Origin: Eikenella corrodens
Lineage (GTDB): Bacteria; Pseudomonadota; Gammaproteobacteria; Burkholderiales; Neisseriaceae
Direction: 5' to 3'
Length of the DNA stretch: 64,000 nucleotides
Assembly (NCBI RefSeq): GCF_003990355.1
Contig: NZ_CP034670.1
Location: 1,860,001 to 1,924,000, forward strand
The notes under the pieces were generated by a model, which saw nothing but the letters and a program-made list of their open reading frames with translations, was not told where the DNA came from and did not search any database. Every line of letters begins with the position of its first letter. Within the stretch, counting starts at the first letter, position 1. This document shows positions 1 through 7,805 of the stretch, one piece after another. Both the position numbers and the translations under genes were made by a program.

Positions 1-32
1 TTTCAGGTAGCCTTTCCGTTTTCAGGTAGCCT
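1..32. repeat. Eikenella-type DNA uptake sequences (first of many)
   Basis: Two copies of TTCAGGTAGCCT, the reverse complement of AGGCTACCTGAA, lie at 2-13 and 21-32. The same 12-mer recurs dozens of times through the window, singly or as inverted pairs. DNA uptake sequences are recognised by the minor pilin ComP during natural transformation in Neisseriaceae, and this spelling is the one described for Eikenella. Many copies sit just after stop codons, where inverted pairs form terminator hairpins. Some lie inside genes and encode GYLK or FQVA (for example in lpxK and xseA). Confidence 0.9.
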
Positions 33-1053
33 GTTCCTTATCCGGCAGGCAGCGGCGGATTACGGCCTGCACCAAGGCTTCCGGCAATTCGGCGCGCACG
101 GGCAACACCCATACTTCCTGCGCGGTATCGGCGGCGAGCTTCACTGCGTCTTTTTCGGTGACGATGTAGCTGTCGGCCGCGGGCAAATCGGCAATCTGCC
201 AGGCGGCGTGGTCGGGCAGGGCCATTTGCCGTTCGGTCTCGATGCCCAGCCGCGCCAGTTCGGCAAAGAAACGTTCGGGCTTGGCGATGGCGGCGGCAGC
301 GATAACGCGGCGCTGTTTCAGGTAGCCTTCGGGCAAGGGTTCGTGCGGGCGGTGCAGGCGGTAAATCTGCCCGCATTGCAGGCGGCTGCGGCAAAGCAGC
401 ACGTTATCCGGCAGCGCCCAATCCGGCTCGGGGCTGTCGGGCGTGCTGTTGGCGAGCAGCACGGCGTTTACGCTTTCCAGGCGCGACAAAGGCTCGCGCA
501 AATTGCCGTTGGGCAGCAAATCCAGCGGCCGCCCCACATCGGCGGCGGGGAATACGGCCAGCTCGAAATCGCGTTGCAGGGCGTAGTGTTGCAGTCCGTC
601 GTCGGCAACGATAATTTGCACGTCGGGATGTGCGGCCAAAAGCGCCCTGCCCGCTTCGGCACGGCGGCTGCCTACGGCGGCGGGGGCGCCGGTGCTGCGG
701 TGCAGCAGCAGCGGTTCGTCGCCGGCCTGCACGGCGGTGCTTTGGCTGCTTAACACGTGCACGCTCTGCCCGCTGCGGCCATAGCCACGGCTGATGATGC
801 CGGGGCGGATGCCGCGCTCCTGCAAGGCACGCACCAAGGCCTGCACCACCGGGGTTTTGCCGCTGCCGCCAGCCTGCACATTGCCCACCACCACCACCGG
901 CACAGGCAGCTTTTCGCTGTGCCGCCGGCCTTTCAGGTAGCCTTCGCGCCGCCGCGCCGCCAACAGGCCGAACAGCCGCACCAACGGCCATAAAATCGGC
1001 GTGAGCAGCGGGTTGGGCGTTTGCCAATGGCGCTCGATCAGGCGGTGCAGCAT
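22..1053 (-). CDS. lpxK: Tetraacyldisaccharide 4'-kinase (lipid A synthesis)
   Basis: This 343-residue protein matches LpxK, which phosphorylates the 4' position of the tetraacyldisaccharide-1-phosphate precursor of lipid A at the inner membrane. A hydrophobic N-terminal segment (about 15-33) precedes a P-loop GNVQAGGSGKT at 57-67, and the second conserved block IIVADDGLQH follows near residue 150. The length fits the family. The ATG at 1053 is the natural start. Residues 38-41 (GYLK) are encoded by an uptake sequence inside the gene, and a second copy lies further downstream. The frequent partner msbA is not adjacent; folA lies upstream on the same strand. Confidence 0.95.
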   Translation of the reverse strand: MLHRLIERHWQTPNPLLTPILWPLVRLFGLLAARRREGYLKGRRHSEKLPVPVVVVGNVQAGGSGKTPVVQALVRALQERGIRPGIISRGYGRSGQSVHVLSSQSTAVQAGDEPLLLHRSTGAPAAVGSRRAEAGRALLAAHPDVQIIVADDGLQHYALQRDFELAVFPAADVGRPLDLLPNGNLREPLSRLESVNAVLLANSTPDSPEPDWALPDNVLLCRSRLQCGQIYRLHRPHEPLPEGYLKQRRVIAAAAIAKPERFFAELARLGIETERQMALPDHAAWQIADLPAADSYIVTEKDAVKLAADTAQEVWVLPVRAELPEALVQAVIRRCLPDKEQAT

Positions 1054-1074
1054 TTTTCAGGTAGCCTCAATCTT

Positions 1075-1575
1075 TCAGGTAGCCTGCCGGGCGCGGCGGT
1101 AGTGCACGAAATCAAAGCGGATGCCGTTGGCGGCAGCGGTGTGGCTGCTGCGTTCAACCTCCTGCCATTCGGCGGGGGCAAAGGCGGGGAAGAAGGCATC
1201 GCCGTCGATATCCAAGTGCACTTCGGTGAGGCGCAGATCGGTGGCCAGCGGCAGGGCTTGGGCGTAAATCTGCGCGCCACCCATGATGATGATTTCGGGC
1301 ACGCCGGCCAGCATGGCCAGCGCGGCATCCAAGCTGTCGGCACGTTCCGCGCCTTCGGCCTGCCAGCGCGGCTGGCGGGTAATCACGATATTGCGGCGGC
1401 CGGGCAAGGGTTTCTTGGGCAGCGAATCCCAAGTTTTGCGCCCCATCACCACGGGTTTGCCCAAGGTGTAGCGTTTGAAAAAAGCGAAATCTTCGGCGAT
1501 ATACCAGGGCATGGCGTTGCCGCTGCCGATGCAGCGGTTGTCCGCCACGGCGGCGATAAGGGTGATGGTTGGCAT
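1075..1575 (-). CDS. folA: Dihydrofolate reductase
   Basis: This 166-residue protein is a chromosomal type I dihydrofolate reductase, which makes tetrahydrofolate from dihydrofolate with NADPH and is the target of trimethoprim. It begins MPTITLIAAVADNRCIG. Conserved blocks are GNAMPWYIAEDFAFFK with the catalytic acidic residue near 28, VVMGRKTWDSLP (about 43-54), RRNIVITRQ, and IIIMGGAQIY near 110. It is transcribed towards lpxK with a 21-bp gap that holds an uptake sequence. Length and motifs are complete. Confidence 0.96.
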   Translation of the reverse strand: MPTITLIAAVADNRCIGSGNAMPWYIAEDFAFFKRYTLGKPVVMGRKTWDSLPKKPLPGRRNIVITRQPRWQAEGAERADSLDAALAMLAGVPEIIIMGGAQIYAQALPLATDLRLTEVHLDIDGDAFFPAFAPAEWQEVERSSHTAAANGIRFDFVHYRRARQAT

Positions 1576-1725
1576 GGGAGGCTACCTGAAAAGTGGAGCA
1601 AAACGCCGCCATTGTAACGCAAGCCATCTTCCTTCACAGCCCCAAAACGTGCGCTTTGGTGTAAAATCCGCTTTCTTTGCGGCGCATGCCGCTTTTGCTT
1701 ATTTCACTACAACGGAGCAGCGGAC

Positions 1726-2211
1726 ATGACCATCATCCCCCCCAATCACGACGGCACAGGCCTGAATATCGGCATCGTACAAGCCCGTTTTTCCAACGAA
1801 ATCGGCAGCGCCATGCTTGAAGTGTGCACCGAAAAACTAGTGGAAATGGGCGTGCCCGACGGCAACATCACCGTAGCCACCGTGCCCGGCGCGCTGGAAG
1901 TGCCGCTGGCGCTACAAAATATGGCGCAGTCACACAGCTTTGATGCACTGGTGGCCTTAGGCGCGGTGATTCGCGGCAAAACTTATCATTTTGAATTGGT
2001 GTCAAACGAATCCGCCGCCGGCATCAGCCGCGTGGGGCTGGATTTCAACATCCCCATCGCCAATGCCGTCCTCACCACCGAAAACGACGAACAAGCCCAC
2101 GCGCGCATCCAAAGCAAAGCCGCCGAAGCCGCCGTGGTGGCGGTGGAATGCGCCAACCTGCTGCGCCGCCTCAATCCGGCCGGCAACAACCTGCCCGATG
2201 CCATCGTGTAG
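1726..2211 (+). CDS. ribH: 6,7-dimethyl-8-ribityllumazine synthase
   Basis: This is the 161-residue lumazine synthase, which condenses 3,4-dihydroxy-2-butanone 4-phosphate with the ribitylamino-uracil to give the direct precursor of riboflavin. Recognisable blocks are IGIVQARFSNEI near the N-terminus, TVPGALEVPLALQ (about 52-64), GAVIRGKTYHFELV with the conserved His near 88, and the C-terminal stretch after TTENDEQAHAR. The enzyme usually assembles into large icosahedral or decameric shells. nusB follows 24 bp downstream, the common ribH-nusB arrangement, so the two are probably co-transcribed. A CGGAG ribosome site lies before the ATG at 1726. Confidence 0.97.
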   Translation: MTIIPPNHDGTGLNIGIVQARFSNEIGSAMLEVCTEKLVEMGVPDGNITVATVPGALEVPLALQNMAQSHSFDALVALGAVIRGKTYHFELVSNESAAGISRVGLDFNIPIANAVLTTENDEQAHARIQSKAAEAAVVAVECANLLRRLNPAGNNLPDAIV

Positions 2212-2235
2212 CCCTTGATTTCAGAAAGCCGAGTA

Positions 2236-2673
2236 ATGAAACCGAAAAACCGCACCCCCCGCCGCCGTGCGCGCGAATTTGCCGTGCAGGCGCTGTATCA
2301 GGCCGCGCTCAACCAACTGCCCGATACCGAAGTAGCCAAAAATATCCGCGAAAACGAATACTTCGCCAAGGCCGACAACGAGCTCTTCACCGCCATTTTC
2401 TTCGGCGTGCAGGCCAAACGCCGCGAGCTGATGCAGATTATCCGCCCGCTGCTCGACCGCGACGAAAAAGACCTCAGCCCCATCGAATGCGCCGTGCTGC
2501 TGGCCGCCGCCTTCGAGCTGCGCGAGATGCCGGAAACGCCCTACCCCGTGATCATCAACGAAGCGATTGAAGTCACCAAAACCTTCGGCGGCATCGACGG
2601 CCACAAATTCGTCAACGGCATTTTGGATAAACTGGCGGCCGAACTGCGCCCCAATGATCCGAAACGCGCTTAA
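2236..2673 (+). CDS. nusB: Transcription antitermination factor NusB
   Basis: NusB binds boxA RNA with NusE (S10) and supports antitermination in rRNA operons. The protein starts MKPKNRTPRRRAREFAVQALYQ, the family's basic N-terminus, and ends in the conserved region VIINEAIEVTKTFGG...FVNGILDKLA. The ATG at 2236 gives 145 residues, normal for NusB; an in-frame TTG at 2215 would add seven residues that are not typical. It follows ribH closely and is followed by an inverted uptake-sequence pair. Confidence 0.95.
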   Translation: MKPKNRTPRRRAREFAVQALYQAALNQLPDTEVAKNIRENEYFAKADNELFTAIFFGVQAKRRELMQIIRPLLDRDEKDLSPIECAVLLAAAFELREMPETPYPVIINEAIEVTKTFGGIDGHKFVNGILDKLAAELRPNDPKRA

Positions 2674-2697
2674 GCCGCGCCCGTTTGCCCATGCCGC

Positions 2698-2738
2698 AGG
2701 CTACCTGAAACCGCCGTATCCGCTTTCAGGTAGCCTTT
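2698..2738 (+). terminator. Inverted uptake-sequence hairpin after nusB
   Basis: AGGCTACCTGAAA at 2698-2710 pairs with TTTCAGGTAGCCT at 2724-2736, giving a 13-bp stem with a 13-nt loop and a short T-run. It sits 25 bp after the nusB stop. Inverted uptake sequences commonly act as Rho-independent terminators in Neisseriaceae. Confidence 0.7.
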
Positions 2739-2889
2739 GGTGTTTTATCGTGAATATGAATAAAAACAAACCGTAGGATAAACTAAAGCACCCCGCCTGC
2801 TATTTTTCAGGTAGCCTCAGCCGTCGCTACGCTATCCCGTTAAAACAGGTAAAATACCCGCCGCACAGGCTACCTGAAACCGCTACACC

Positions 2890-4350
2890 ATGTATTACAA
2901 ACTCGCCCCCATCGTCCACGTTCTATCTCGCCTCGGCTTCGTGTTTTCGCTGCTACTCTTGGCGCCCACGTTCGTGTCGTATCTCTACCAAGACGCCGCC
3001 TTCTGGGTGTTTGCCGACACCGCCGCCGCCACCATCTGCGCCTCCGGCATCATCTGGCTCATCACCCGCAGCCATCAGCGCGAGCTGCGCACCCGCGACG
3101 GCTTCACCCTCGTTTTCCTACTGTGGTTGGGTTTTGCCGTGGTCGCCTCCCTACCGTTTTATTGGTATCTGCCCGGCATCAGCTACACCGACGCCTTCTT
3201 TGAAGCCATCTCCGGCCTCACCACCGCCGGCGCCACCGTTTTCACCAACCTCGACAGCTTCCCTCCCTCGCTCAACTTCTGGCGCCACCTGCTCAATTGG
3301 GTGGGCGGCATGGGCATCATCGTTTTGGCAGTGGCCATTCTGCCCATGATCGGCGTAGGCGGCACCCAGCTGTTCAAAGCCGAAATCCCCGGCATCCACA
3401 AAGACAGCAAACTTGCCCCCCGCATTTCCCAAACCGCCAAAAACCTTTGGCTGATCTACGTTTTCTTCACCCTCGCCGTCTGCCTCGCCCTGCGCCTGGC
3501 CGGCATGAGCTGGCTTGATGCCGTGTGCCACGCCATGTCCTGCCTCGGCCTGGGCGGCTTCTCCACCCACGATCAAAACATCGCCTATTTCGATTCCGTG
3601 CCCATCGAAATGATTTTATCCGTCGGCAGCGTCATCGCCGCCATCAACTTCACCAACCACTACTACGCCTTCCGCCAACGCAGCCTCAACGCCTACCGCC
3701 GCGACAGCGAAGTGCGCGTGATGATCACCACCCTGATTGCCAGCATCATCGTGTGCGCCCTCTATTTGTGGCACAAAGACTTCTACCCCGATTGGTCGCA
3801 ATCCCTGCGCTTTGTCGGCTTCAACTTCATCTCCATCGGCCTGGCCAACGGCTACGCCAACACCGACTTCGCCGCCTGGCCGCTGCCCGTATCCCTCTGG
3901 ATGTTTTTCCTCGCCAATATCCTCGCTAACGCCGGCAGCGCCGGCGGCGGGCTCAAAACCATCCGCGCCATCGTGTTGTTTAAATTCAGCCTGCGCGAAA
4001 TGATGCTGCTCCTGCACCCCAACGCCGTGCACACCGTAAAAATCAACGGCATGCACATCGCCGAGCGCACCGCCATGACCGTGCTCGTGTTCACCGCCGT
4101 TTACTTCCTCACCATCATCTTCGCCACCTTCGCCCTCATGGCCACCGGCCTCGACTTCGTTACCGCCCTCACCGCCGCCACCGCCTGCATCACCAACGCC
4201 GGCCCCGGCCTCGGCAGCGTCGGCCCCGCCGGCAGCTACGCCAACCTCGCCGACATCCAAAAATGGCTGTGCACCATCGTCATGCTGCTCGGCCGCCTGG
4301 AAATCTTCACCGTATTCATGCTCTTCACCCCCGCCTATTGGCGCAAATAG
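2890..4350 (+). CDS. trkH: Trk-type potassium uptake membrane subunit
   Basis: This 486-residue polytopic membrane protein is the potassium-translocating subunit of a Trk/Ktr system, which works with the NAD-binding gating subunit TrkA (not in this window). The four pore-loop repeats are visible: TTAGATVF (about 112-119), GLGGFSTHD (about 220), AGSAGGGLKT (about 350), and TNAGPGLG (about 435). The C-terminus LGRLEIFTVFMLFTPAYWR is typical of TrkH. The gene is isolated from nusB by 216 bp containing uptake sequences. The length is normal. Confidence 0.94.
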   Translation: MYYKLAPIVHVLSRLGFVFSLLLLAPTFVSYLYQDAAFWVFADTAAATICASGIIWLITRSHQRELRTRDGFTLVFLLWLGFAVVASLPFYWYLPGISYTDAFFEAISGLTTAGATVFTNLDSFPPSLNFWRHLLNWVGGMGIIVLAVAILPMIGVGGTQLFKAEIPGIHKDSKLAPRISQTAKNLWLIYVFFTLAVCLALRLAGMSWLDAVCHAMSCLGLGGFSTHDQNIAYFDSVPIEMILSVGSVIAAINFTNHYYAFRQRSLNAYRRDSEVRVMITTLIASIIVCALYLWHKDFYPDWSQSLRFVGFNFISIGLANGYANTDFAAWPLPVSLWMFFLANILANAGSAGGGLKTIRAIVLFKFSLREMMLLLHPNAVHTVKINGMHIAERTAMTVLVFTAVYFLTIIFATFALMATGLDFVTALTAATACITNAGPGLGSVGPAGSYANLADIQKWLCTIVMLLGRLEIFTVFMLFTPAYWRK

Positions 4351-4388
4351 CGTTGCGCGGTTTCAGGTAGCCTTTGCCACGGCAGCCG

Positions 4389-4470
4389 TGTAGGGTGTGC
4401 ACTCGTTGCCCACGCGTTCCGTATCCCAAGGTGGTTTGAAACCGCGTGGGCATAAATGCCCGCCCTACGT
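4389..4470. repeat. Dispersed intergenic repeat, short copy
   Basis: The segment holds GTGTAGGGTGTGC, then ACGCGTTCCG, and ends GGCATAAATGCCCGCCCTAC. The same word order appears in the larger repeats at 52584-52805 and 54977-55205. The ends are partly inverted (GTAGGG / CCCTAC). No gene is present. Confidence 0.5.
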
Positions 4471-4477
4471 ATCTGTT

Positions 4478-4583
4478 TATAGTGGATTAAATTTAAATCA
4501 GGACAAGGCGGCGAGCCGCAGACAGTACAAATAGTACGACAAGGCGAGACAACGCTGTACTGGTTTAAATTTAATTCACTATA
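4478..4583. repeat. Correia-type repeat, 106 bp
   Basis: The element runs from TATAGTGGATTAAAT to TTTAATTCACTATA with internal CGGCGAGCCGCAGACAG and a GCTGTACTGG block. These terminal inverted repeats and this core match the short (104-108 bp) class of Correia repeat enclosed elements of Neisseria. It lies in the spacer after trkH. Confidence 0.85.
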
Positions 4584-4601
4584 GTATGTTATGTGTGCGT
4601 T

Positions 4602-4706
4602 TATAGCGGATTAATATAAGAATATTACAGAGTTGTCTCGTTTTTCTGCACTATTTGCAGTATTTGTGGCTAACCGTTTTGTTCCGTTCTTATTTTAATT
4701 CACTAT
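4602..4706. repeat. Degenerate Correia-type repeat
   Basis: The ends TATAGCGGATTAA and TTTTAATTCACTAT and the 105-bp length fit a Correia element, but the core has diverged and no longer shows the GCCGCAGACAG block. It directly follows the better copy at 4478-4583. Confidence 0.5.
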
Positions 4707-4714
4707 GTATTCCG

Positions 4715-5683
4715 TCATTTTTTACGAACAGACCTTTTCACATCCGAAGGCAAAAATCCGTAATGCCGTCTGAACGCTTCGTTGAACCGCCCCGCGTGGC
4801 GGTAGCCGCAAAAGTGCATGGCGGCTTGGACGGTGCTGCCGGATTCGATGAGGGCGAGCGCATGTTCCAGCCGCAGGCGGCGCAGGCATCCGGCGACGGT
4901 TTCGCCGGTTTGCGCTTTGAAATAGCGTTTCAGGTAGCATTCGTTCAGCCCGACTCGGCGGGCGATTTCGGCGATGGTCAGCGGGCGGGCGAATTCGTGT
5001 TGCAGGATGTCGGCGGCTTCGTCTATGCGTCGGCGGCGGTAGCCGTTGTCGTGGCGGCGGAAGGTGAAGCGCAATAATCGGGCGGAGAGTTCCAGCGCGG
5101 CGGCTTCGTCGGCGAGCAGGCCGAAGCCGTCCGATTCGAACGGGCGTTGCAGCAGGGGGCAGGCCGCCGCCGTCAGTGCCGCCGCGTTTTGCGCCAGCCG
5201 TTGCAGGGCGAATCGGCCTATCGTTTGCGGCGAAAACAGGCGTTCGTCCAGCAAGCCTTCGTCGTGCCAGCGGTGCAGTTTTTCCAGCGAAAAATCCAAA
5301 TGCAGCGCGCACATGCCGCTGTTGTCGGGCAGCAGGGTTTCGGATACGTCCGCCAGTTCGCCGCGCACCAGCCAGATTTCGCCGGCAGACGGGCGGTATT
5401 CCCTGCCGCCCATTTGTAACCGGTTCTGCCCCGACACCATGACGAACAAGGCGCAGTTGTGGCTGAAATTGTGGATTTCGGTGGGAAACGCACCCGTTCC
5501 GCCGCCGCGCATCCGCGATAGGGTGATGCCCGAGTCGAAGCGGTTGATGCACATTTCCAGATGCAAACCGGGCTGTTTTGCCTGCGCCATGAGCGCGCTG
5601 TCGGAACAGCCGTCCAACGCCCAGCCGGATTTATCGGAGCGGACATAGGTTTGGTACTGGCGGTAGATGGCAGCGGTGTTCAT
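4715..5683 (-). CDS. AraC-family regulator, MpeR-like
   Basis: This 322-residue protein has an N-terminal ligand/cupin-like region (about 1-200) and a C-terminal AraC/XylS double helix-turn-helix (about 222-320), with DILQHEFARPLTIAEIARRV and the signature HFCGYRHAGRFNEAFRRHYG. It is divergently transcribed from the FetB2-like lipoprotein gene, and a TonB receptor follows. In Neisseria an AraC regulator of this kind, MpeR, sits near tdfF and controls iron-regulated genes, so this is the likely counterpart. An ATGCCGTCTGAA uptake sequence of the meningococcal/gonococcal dialect lies inside the gene at 4763-4774, which suggests transfer from Neisseria. The orthology is inferred from context. 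Confidence 0.8.
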   Translation of the reverse strand: MNTAAIYRQYQTYVRSDKSGWALDGCSDSALMAQAKQPGLHLEMCINRFDSGITLSRMRGGGTGAFPTEIHNFSHNCALFVMVSGQNRLQMGGREYRPSAGEIWLVRGELADVSETLLPDNSGMCALHLDFSLEKLHRWHDEGLLDERLFSPQTIGRFALQRLAQNAAALTAAACPLLQRPFESDGFGLLADEAAALELSARLLRFTFRRHDNGYRRRRIDEAADILQHEFARPLTIAEIARRVGLNECYLKRYFKAQTGETVAGCLRRLRLEHALALIESGSTVQAAMHFCGYRHAGRFNEAFRRHYGFLPSDVKRSVRKK

Positions 5684-5767
5684 GCTTGGATAGGAACGGG
5701 TTGTCTGATAAGTGGATTAAATAGGAATTATTGCCAATAATCAAGCGTAGGGATTGGTTGAAACGGG

Positions 5768-5802
5768 AAAGGTCGTCTGAAAGGGTGTTTCAGACGACCT
5801 TT
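5768..5802. repeat. Inverted Neisseria-dialect uptake sequence pair
   Basis: AAAGGTCGTCTGAAA and TTTCAGACGACCTTT form a perfect hairpin. The word AGGTCGTCTGAA is the uptake-sequence dialect of the Neisseria mucosa group, not the Eikenella one. It stands between two divergent genes, so it is not an ordinary end-of-operon terminator here. Confidence 0.8.
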
Positions 5803-5855
5803 GCCGTTTCGGGAATTTTGCGTTTTGCGGCGTGGTTTCTGCAGGTTGTTTGCTT

Positions 5856-5874
5856 AATAATAAATATTCTTATT
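5856..5874 (+). promoter_or_regulatory. Candidate Fur box upstream of the FetB2-like gene
   Basis: The 19-bp AT-rich site AATAATAAATATTCTTATT agrees at 12 of 19 positions with the classical Fur consensus by my alignment. It lies 24-42 bp upstream of the GTG start of an iron-uptake lipoprotein gene and between divergent genes. Iron repression is expected for such a locus but is inferred. Confidence 0.45.
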
Positions 5875-5897
5875 CGTATGCAAAGGAACCGCACACC

Positions 5898-6875
5898 GTG
5901 AAGCCACGTTTTTATTGGGCAGCCTGCGCCGTCCTGCTGGCCGCCTGTTCGCCCGAACCTGCCGCCGAAAAAACTGTATCCGCCGCATCCCAAGCCGTAT
6001 CCGCATCTGCCGCCACACTGACCGTGCCGACCGCGCGGGGCGATGCCGTTGTGCCGAAGAATCCCGAACGCGTCGCCGTGTACGACTGGGCGGCATTGGA
6101 TACGCTGACCGAATTGGGCGTGAACGTGGGCGCAACCACCGCGCCGGTGCGCGTGGACTATTTGCAGCCTGCATTTGACAAGGCGGTAACGGTGGGGACG
6201 CTGTTCGAACCCGATTACGAAGCCCTGCACCGCTACAATCCGCAGCTTGTCATTACCGGCGGGCCGGGCGCGGAAGCGTATGAACAGTTGGCGAAAAACG
6301 CGACCACCATAGACCTGACGGTGGACAACGGCAATATCCGCACCAGCGGCGAAAAGCAGATGGAAACCCTGGCGCGGATTTTCGGCAAGGAAGCGCGCGC
6401 GGCGGAATTGAAGGCGCAGATTGACGCGCTGTTCGCCCAAACGCGCGAAGCCGCCAAAGGCAAAGGGCGCGGGCTGGTGCTGTCGGTTACGGGCAACAAG
6501 GTGTCCGCCTTCGGCACGCAGTCGCGGTTGGCAAGCTGGATACACGGCGACATCGGCCTGCCGCCCGTGGACGAATCTTTACGCAACGAGGGGCACGGGC
6601 AGCCTGTTTCCTTCGAATACATCAAAGAGAAAAACCCCGACTGGATTTTCATCATCGACCGTACCGCCGCCATCGGGCAGGAAGGGCCGGCGGCCGTGGA
6701 AGTGTTGGATAACGCGCTGGTACGCGGAACGAACGCTTGGAAGCGCAAGCAAATCATCGTCATGCCTGCCGCGAACTACATTGTCGCGGGCGGTGCGCGG
6801 CAGTTGATACAGGCGGCGGAACAGTTGAAGGCGGCGTTTGAAAAGGCCGAACCCGTTGCGGCGGGGAAAGAATAG
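5898..6875 (+). CDS. Siderophore-binding lipoprotein, FetB2-like
   Basis: This is a periplasmic substrate-binding lipoprotein of the class III (FetB/CeuE/FatB) family for iron-siderophore import. I start it at the GTG at 5898 because an AAGGA site lies just upstream and the product then opens with a signal peptide ending in the lipobox LLAAC, giving 325 residues. The mature protein has NPERVAVYDWAALDTLTELG, the first binding-protein motif, and PDWIFIIDRTAA in the second lobe. The next genes are a cupin and a TonB receptor. No permease or ATPase genes follow, so it must borrow an ABC transporter from elsewhere. The neighbourhood resembles the mpeR-fetB2-tdfF region of Neisseria. Confidence 0.85.
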   Translation: MKPRFYWAACAVLLAACSPEPAAEKTVSAASQAVSASAATLTVPTARGDAVVPKNPERVAVYDWAALDTLTELGVNVGATTAPVRVDYLQPAFDKAVTVGTLFEPDYEALHRYNPQLVITGGPGAEAYEQLAKNATTIDLTVDNGNIRTSGEKQMETLARIFGKEARAAELKAQIDALFAQTREAAKGKGRGLVLSVTGNKVSAFGTQSRLASWIHGDIGLPPVDESLRNEGHGQPVSFEYIKEKNPDWIFIIDRTAAIGQEGPAAVEVLDNALVRGTNAWKRKQIIVMPAANYIVAGGARQLIQAAEQLKAAFEKAEPVAAGKE

Positions 6876-7372
6876 AGGGTCGTCTGAAAACGGAGCTTCC
6901 GAAGGAAGCGGAGTTTCTGCGAAGCTAAAACGCGGGTTTGACGAAGTGAAAAGCAGCCTGCACGTTGAAAATACCGCTCAGCAAACCTTTGGTTTGCCGC
7001 CCTCTCCCTAGCCCTCTCCCGCGGGGAGAGGGGGTTGGGCGGCAGGCTGCCTTTAAGGTTCAGGCAAATTTCCACTTCGTTGAAGCTCCGTTTTCAGACG
7101 ACCTCGTGGAGTACCACAGGCACACGCATCGAACGGCTGAATCAAAGATTCAGACCGATGGCAGTCCGCACCCGAGTTTATGCGGCAAACAGCGAGGCTA
7201 CGGTAGCCCGTCCCCTCTCCCTGTGGGAGAGGGTTAGGGAGAGGGCAGTAAGCCGCAGGCTTGCATCAAAGCCGATGACACTTCCGTTACAACTCCGCCC
7301 ACTGAAAGAAGCCTGCAACGAAACCAAAACGACAAACCGCATCAAAAACCACCCAACCCATAGGAGAACCCC
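6876..7372. repeat. Mosaic intergenic repeats of the iron island
   Basis: No gene is seen in these ~500 bp. They hold a GGGTCGTCTGAAA uptake word (6878), the module GAGTTTCTGCGAAGCTAAAA, a Kingella-dialect word AAGCAGCCTGCA (about 6953), a C/G-rich inverted repeat built from CCCTCTCCC and GGGAGAGGG (about 7003-7045), a reverse GTCGTCTGAAA word (about 7082), and a second CCCTCTCCC/GGGAGAGGG hairpin (about 7211-7243). Related modules recur at 7697-7780 and 9987-10150, after the next two genes. Confidence 0.6.
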
Positions 7373-7696
7373 ATGCAAAACGAAACCATCAACCCGAAAC
7401 AGCACCTTGCCGCCATCAAAGAATACTGGCAGCCCGAAATCATCAACCGCCACGGGTTCCAATTCCGCCTGGTCAAACTTTTGGGCGATTACGGCTGGCA
7501 CACGCACGGATACAGCGACAAAGTGCTGTTTGCCGTGGAAGGCGACATGGCGGTGGACTTCGCCGACGGCGGCAGCATGACGATACGCGAAGGCGAGATG
7601 GCGGTCGTGCCGAAGTCGGTGTCGCACCGCCCGCGTTCGGAAAATGGCTGCTCGGTGGTGCTAATTGAGTTGCCCGACCCGTCCGAGGCCGCCTGA
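7373..7696 (+). CDS. Small cupin-domain protein
   Basis: This 107-residue protein has one cupin fold. The metal-binding HxH of motif 1 lies in GWHTHGYSDKVLFAVEG (about 42-58) and motif 2 in REGEMAVVPKSVSHRPRSE (about 71-89). It has no signal peptide, so it should be cytoplasmic. An AGGAG site precedes the ATG at 7373. It lies between the siderophore-binding lipoprotein and its presumed TonB receptor, which suggests a role in handling the iron-siderophore complex or sensing it. The substrate is unknown. Confidence 0.75.
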   Translation: MQNETINPKQHLAAIKEYWQPEIINRHGFQFRLVKLLGDYGWHTHGYSDKVLFAVEGDMAVDFADGGSMTIREGEMAVVPKSVSHRPRSENGCSVVLIELPDPSEAA

Positions 7697-7780
7697 AAAC
7701 GAAGTTTCCGAAGGAAGCTGAGTTTCTGCGAAGCTAAAAGCAGCCTGCACCTTCAATATGCCGAAAACGCAACCCCACTG
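7697..7780. repeat. Mosaic intergenic repeat, second copy
   Basis: The segment after the first cupin gene repeats the modules seen at 6876-6960: AAGTTTCCGAAGGAAGC, then GAGTTTCTGCGAAGCTAAAA, then AAGCAGCCTGCAC. The last is the uptake word of the Kingella dialect. Confidence 0.6.
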
Positions 7781-7805
7781 CACACCAACACACAAAGGAA
7801 ATCCC

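Noticed and set aside
4602..5077. Plus-strand frame overlapping the AraC-type regulator
   Set aside because: It is antisense to a clearly recognisable AraC gene and begins in a Correia-like repeat.
5720..5760. Possible second Fur box in front of the AraC-type regulator
   Set aside because: The AT-rich palindrome-like stretch matches the consensus too weakly to call; only the site on the lipoprotein side was kept.
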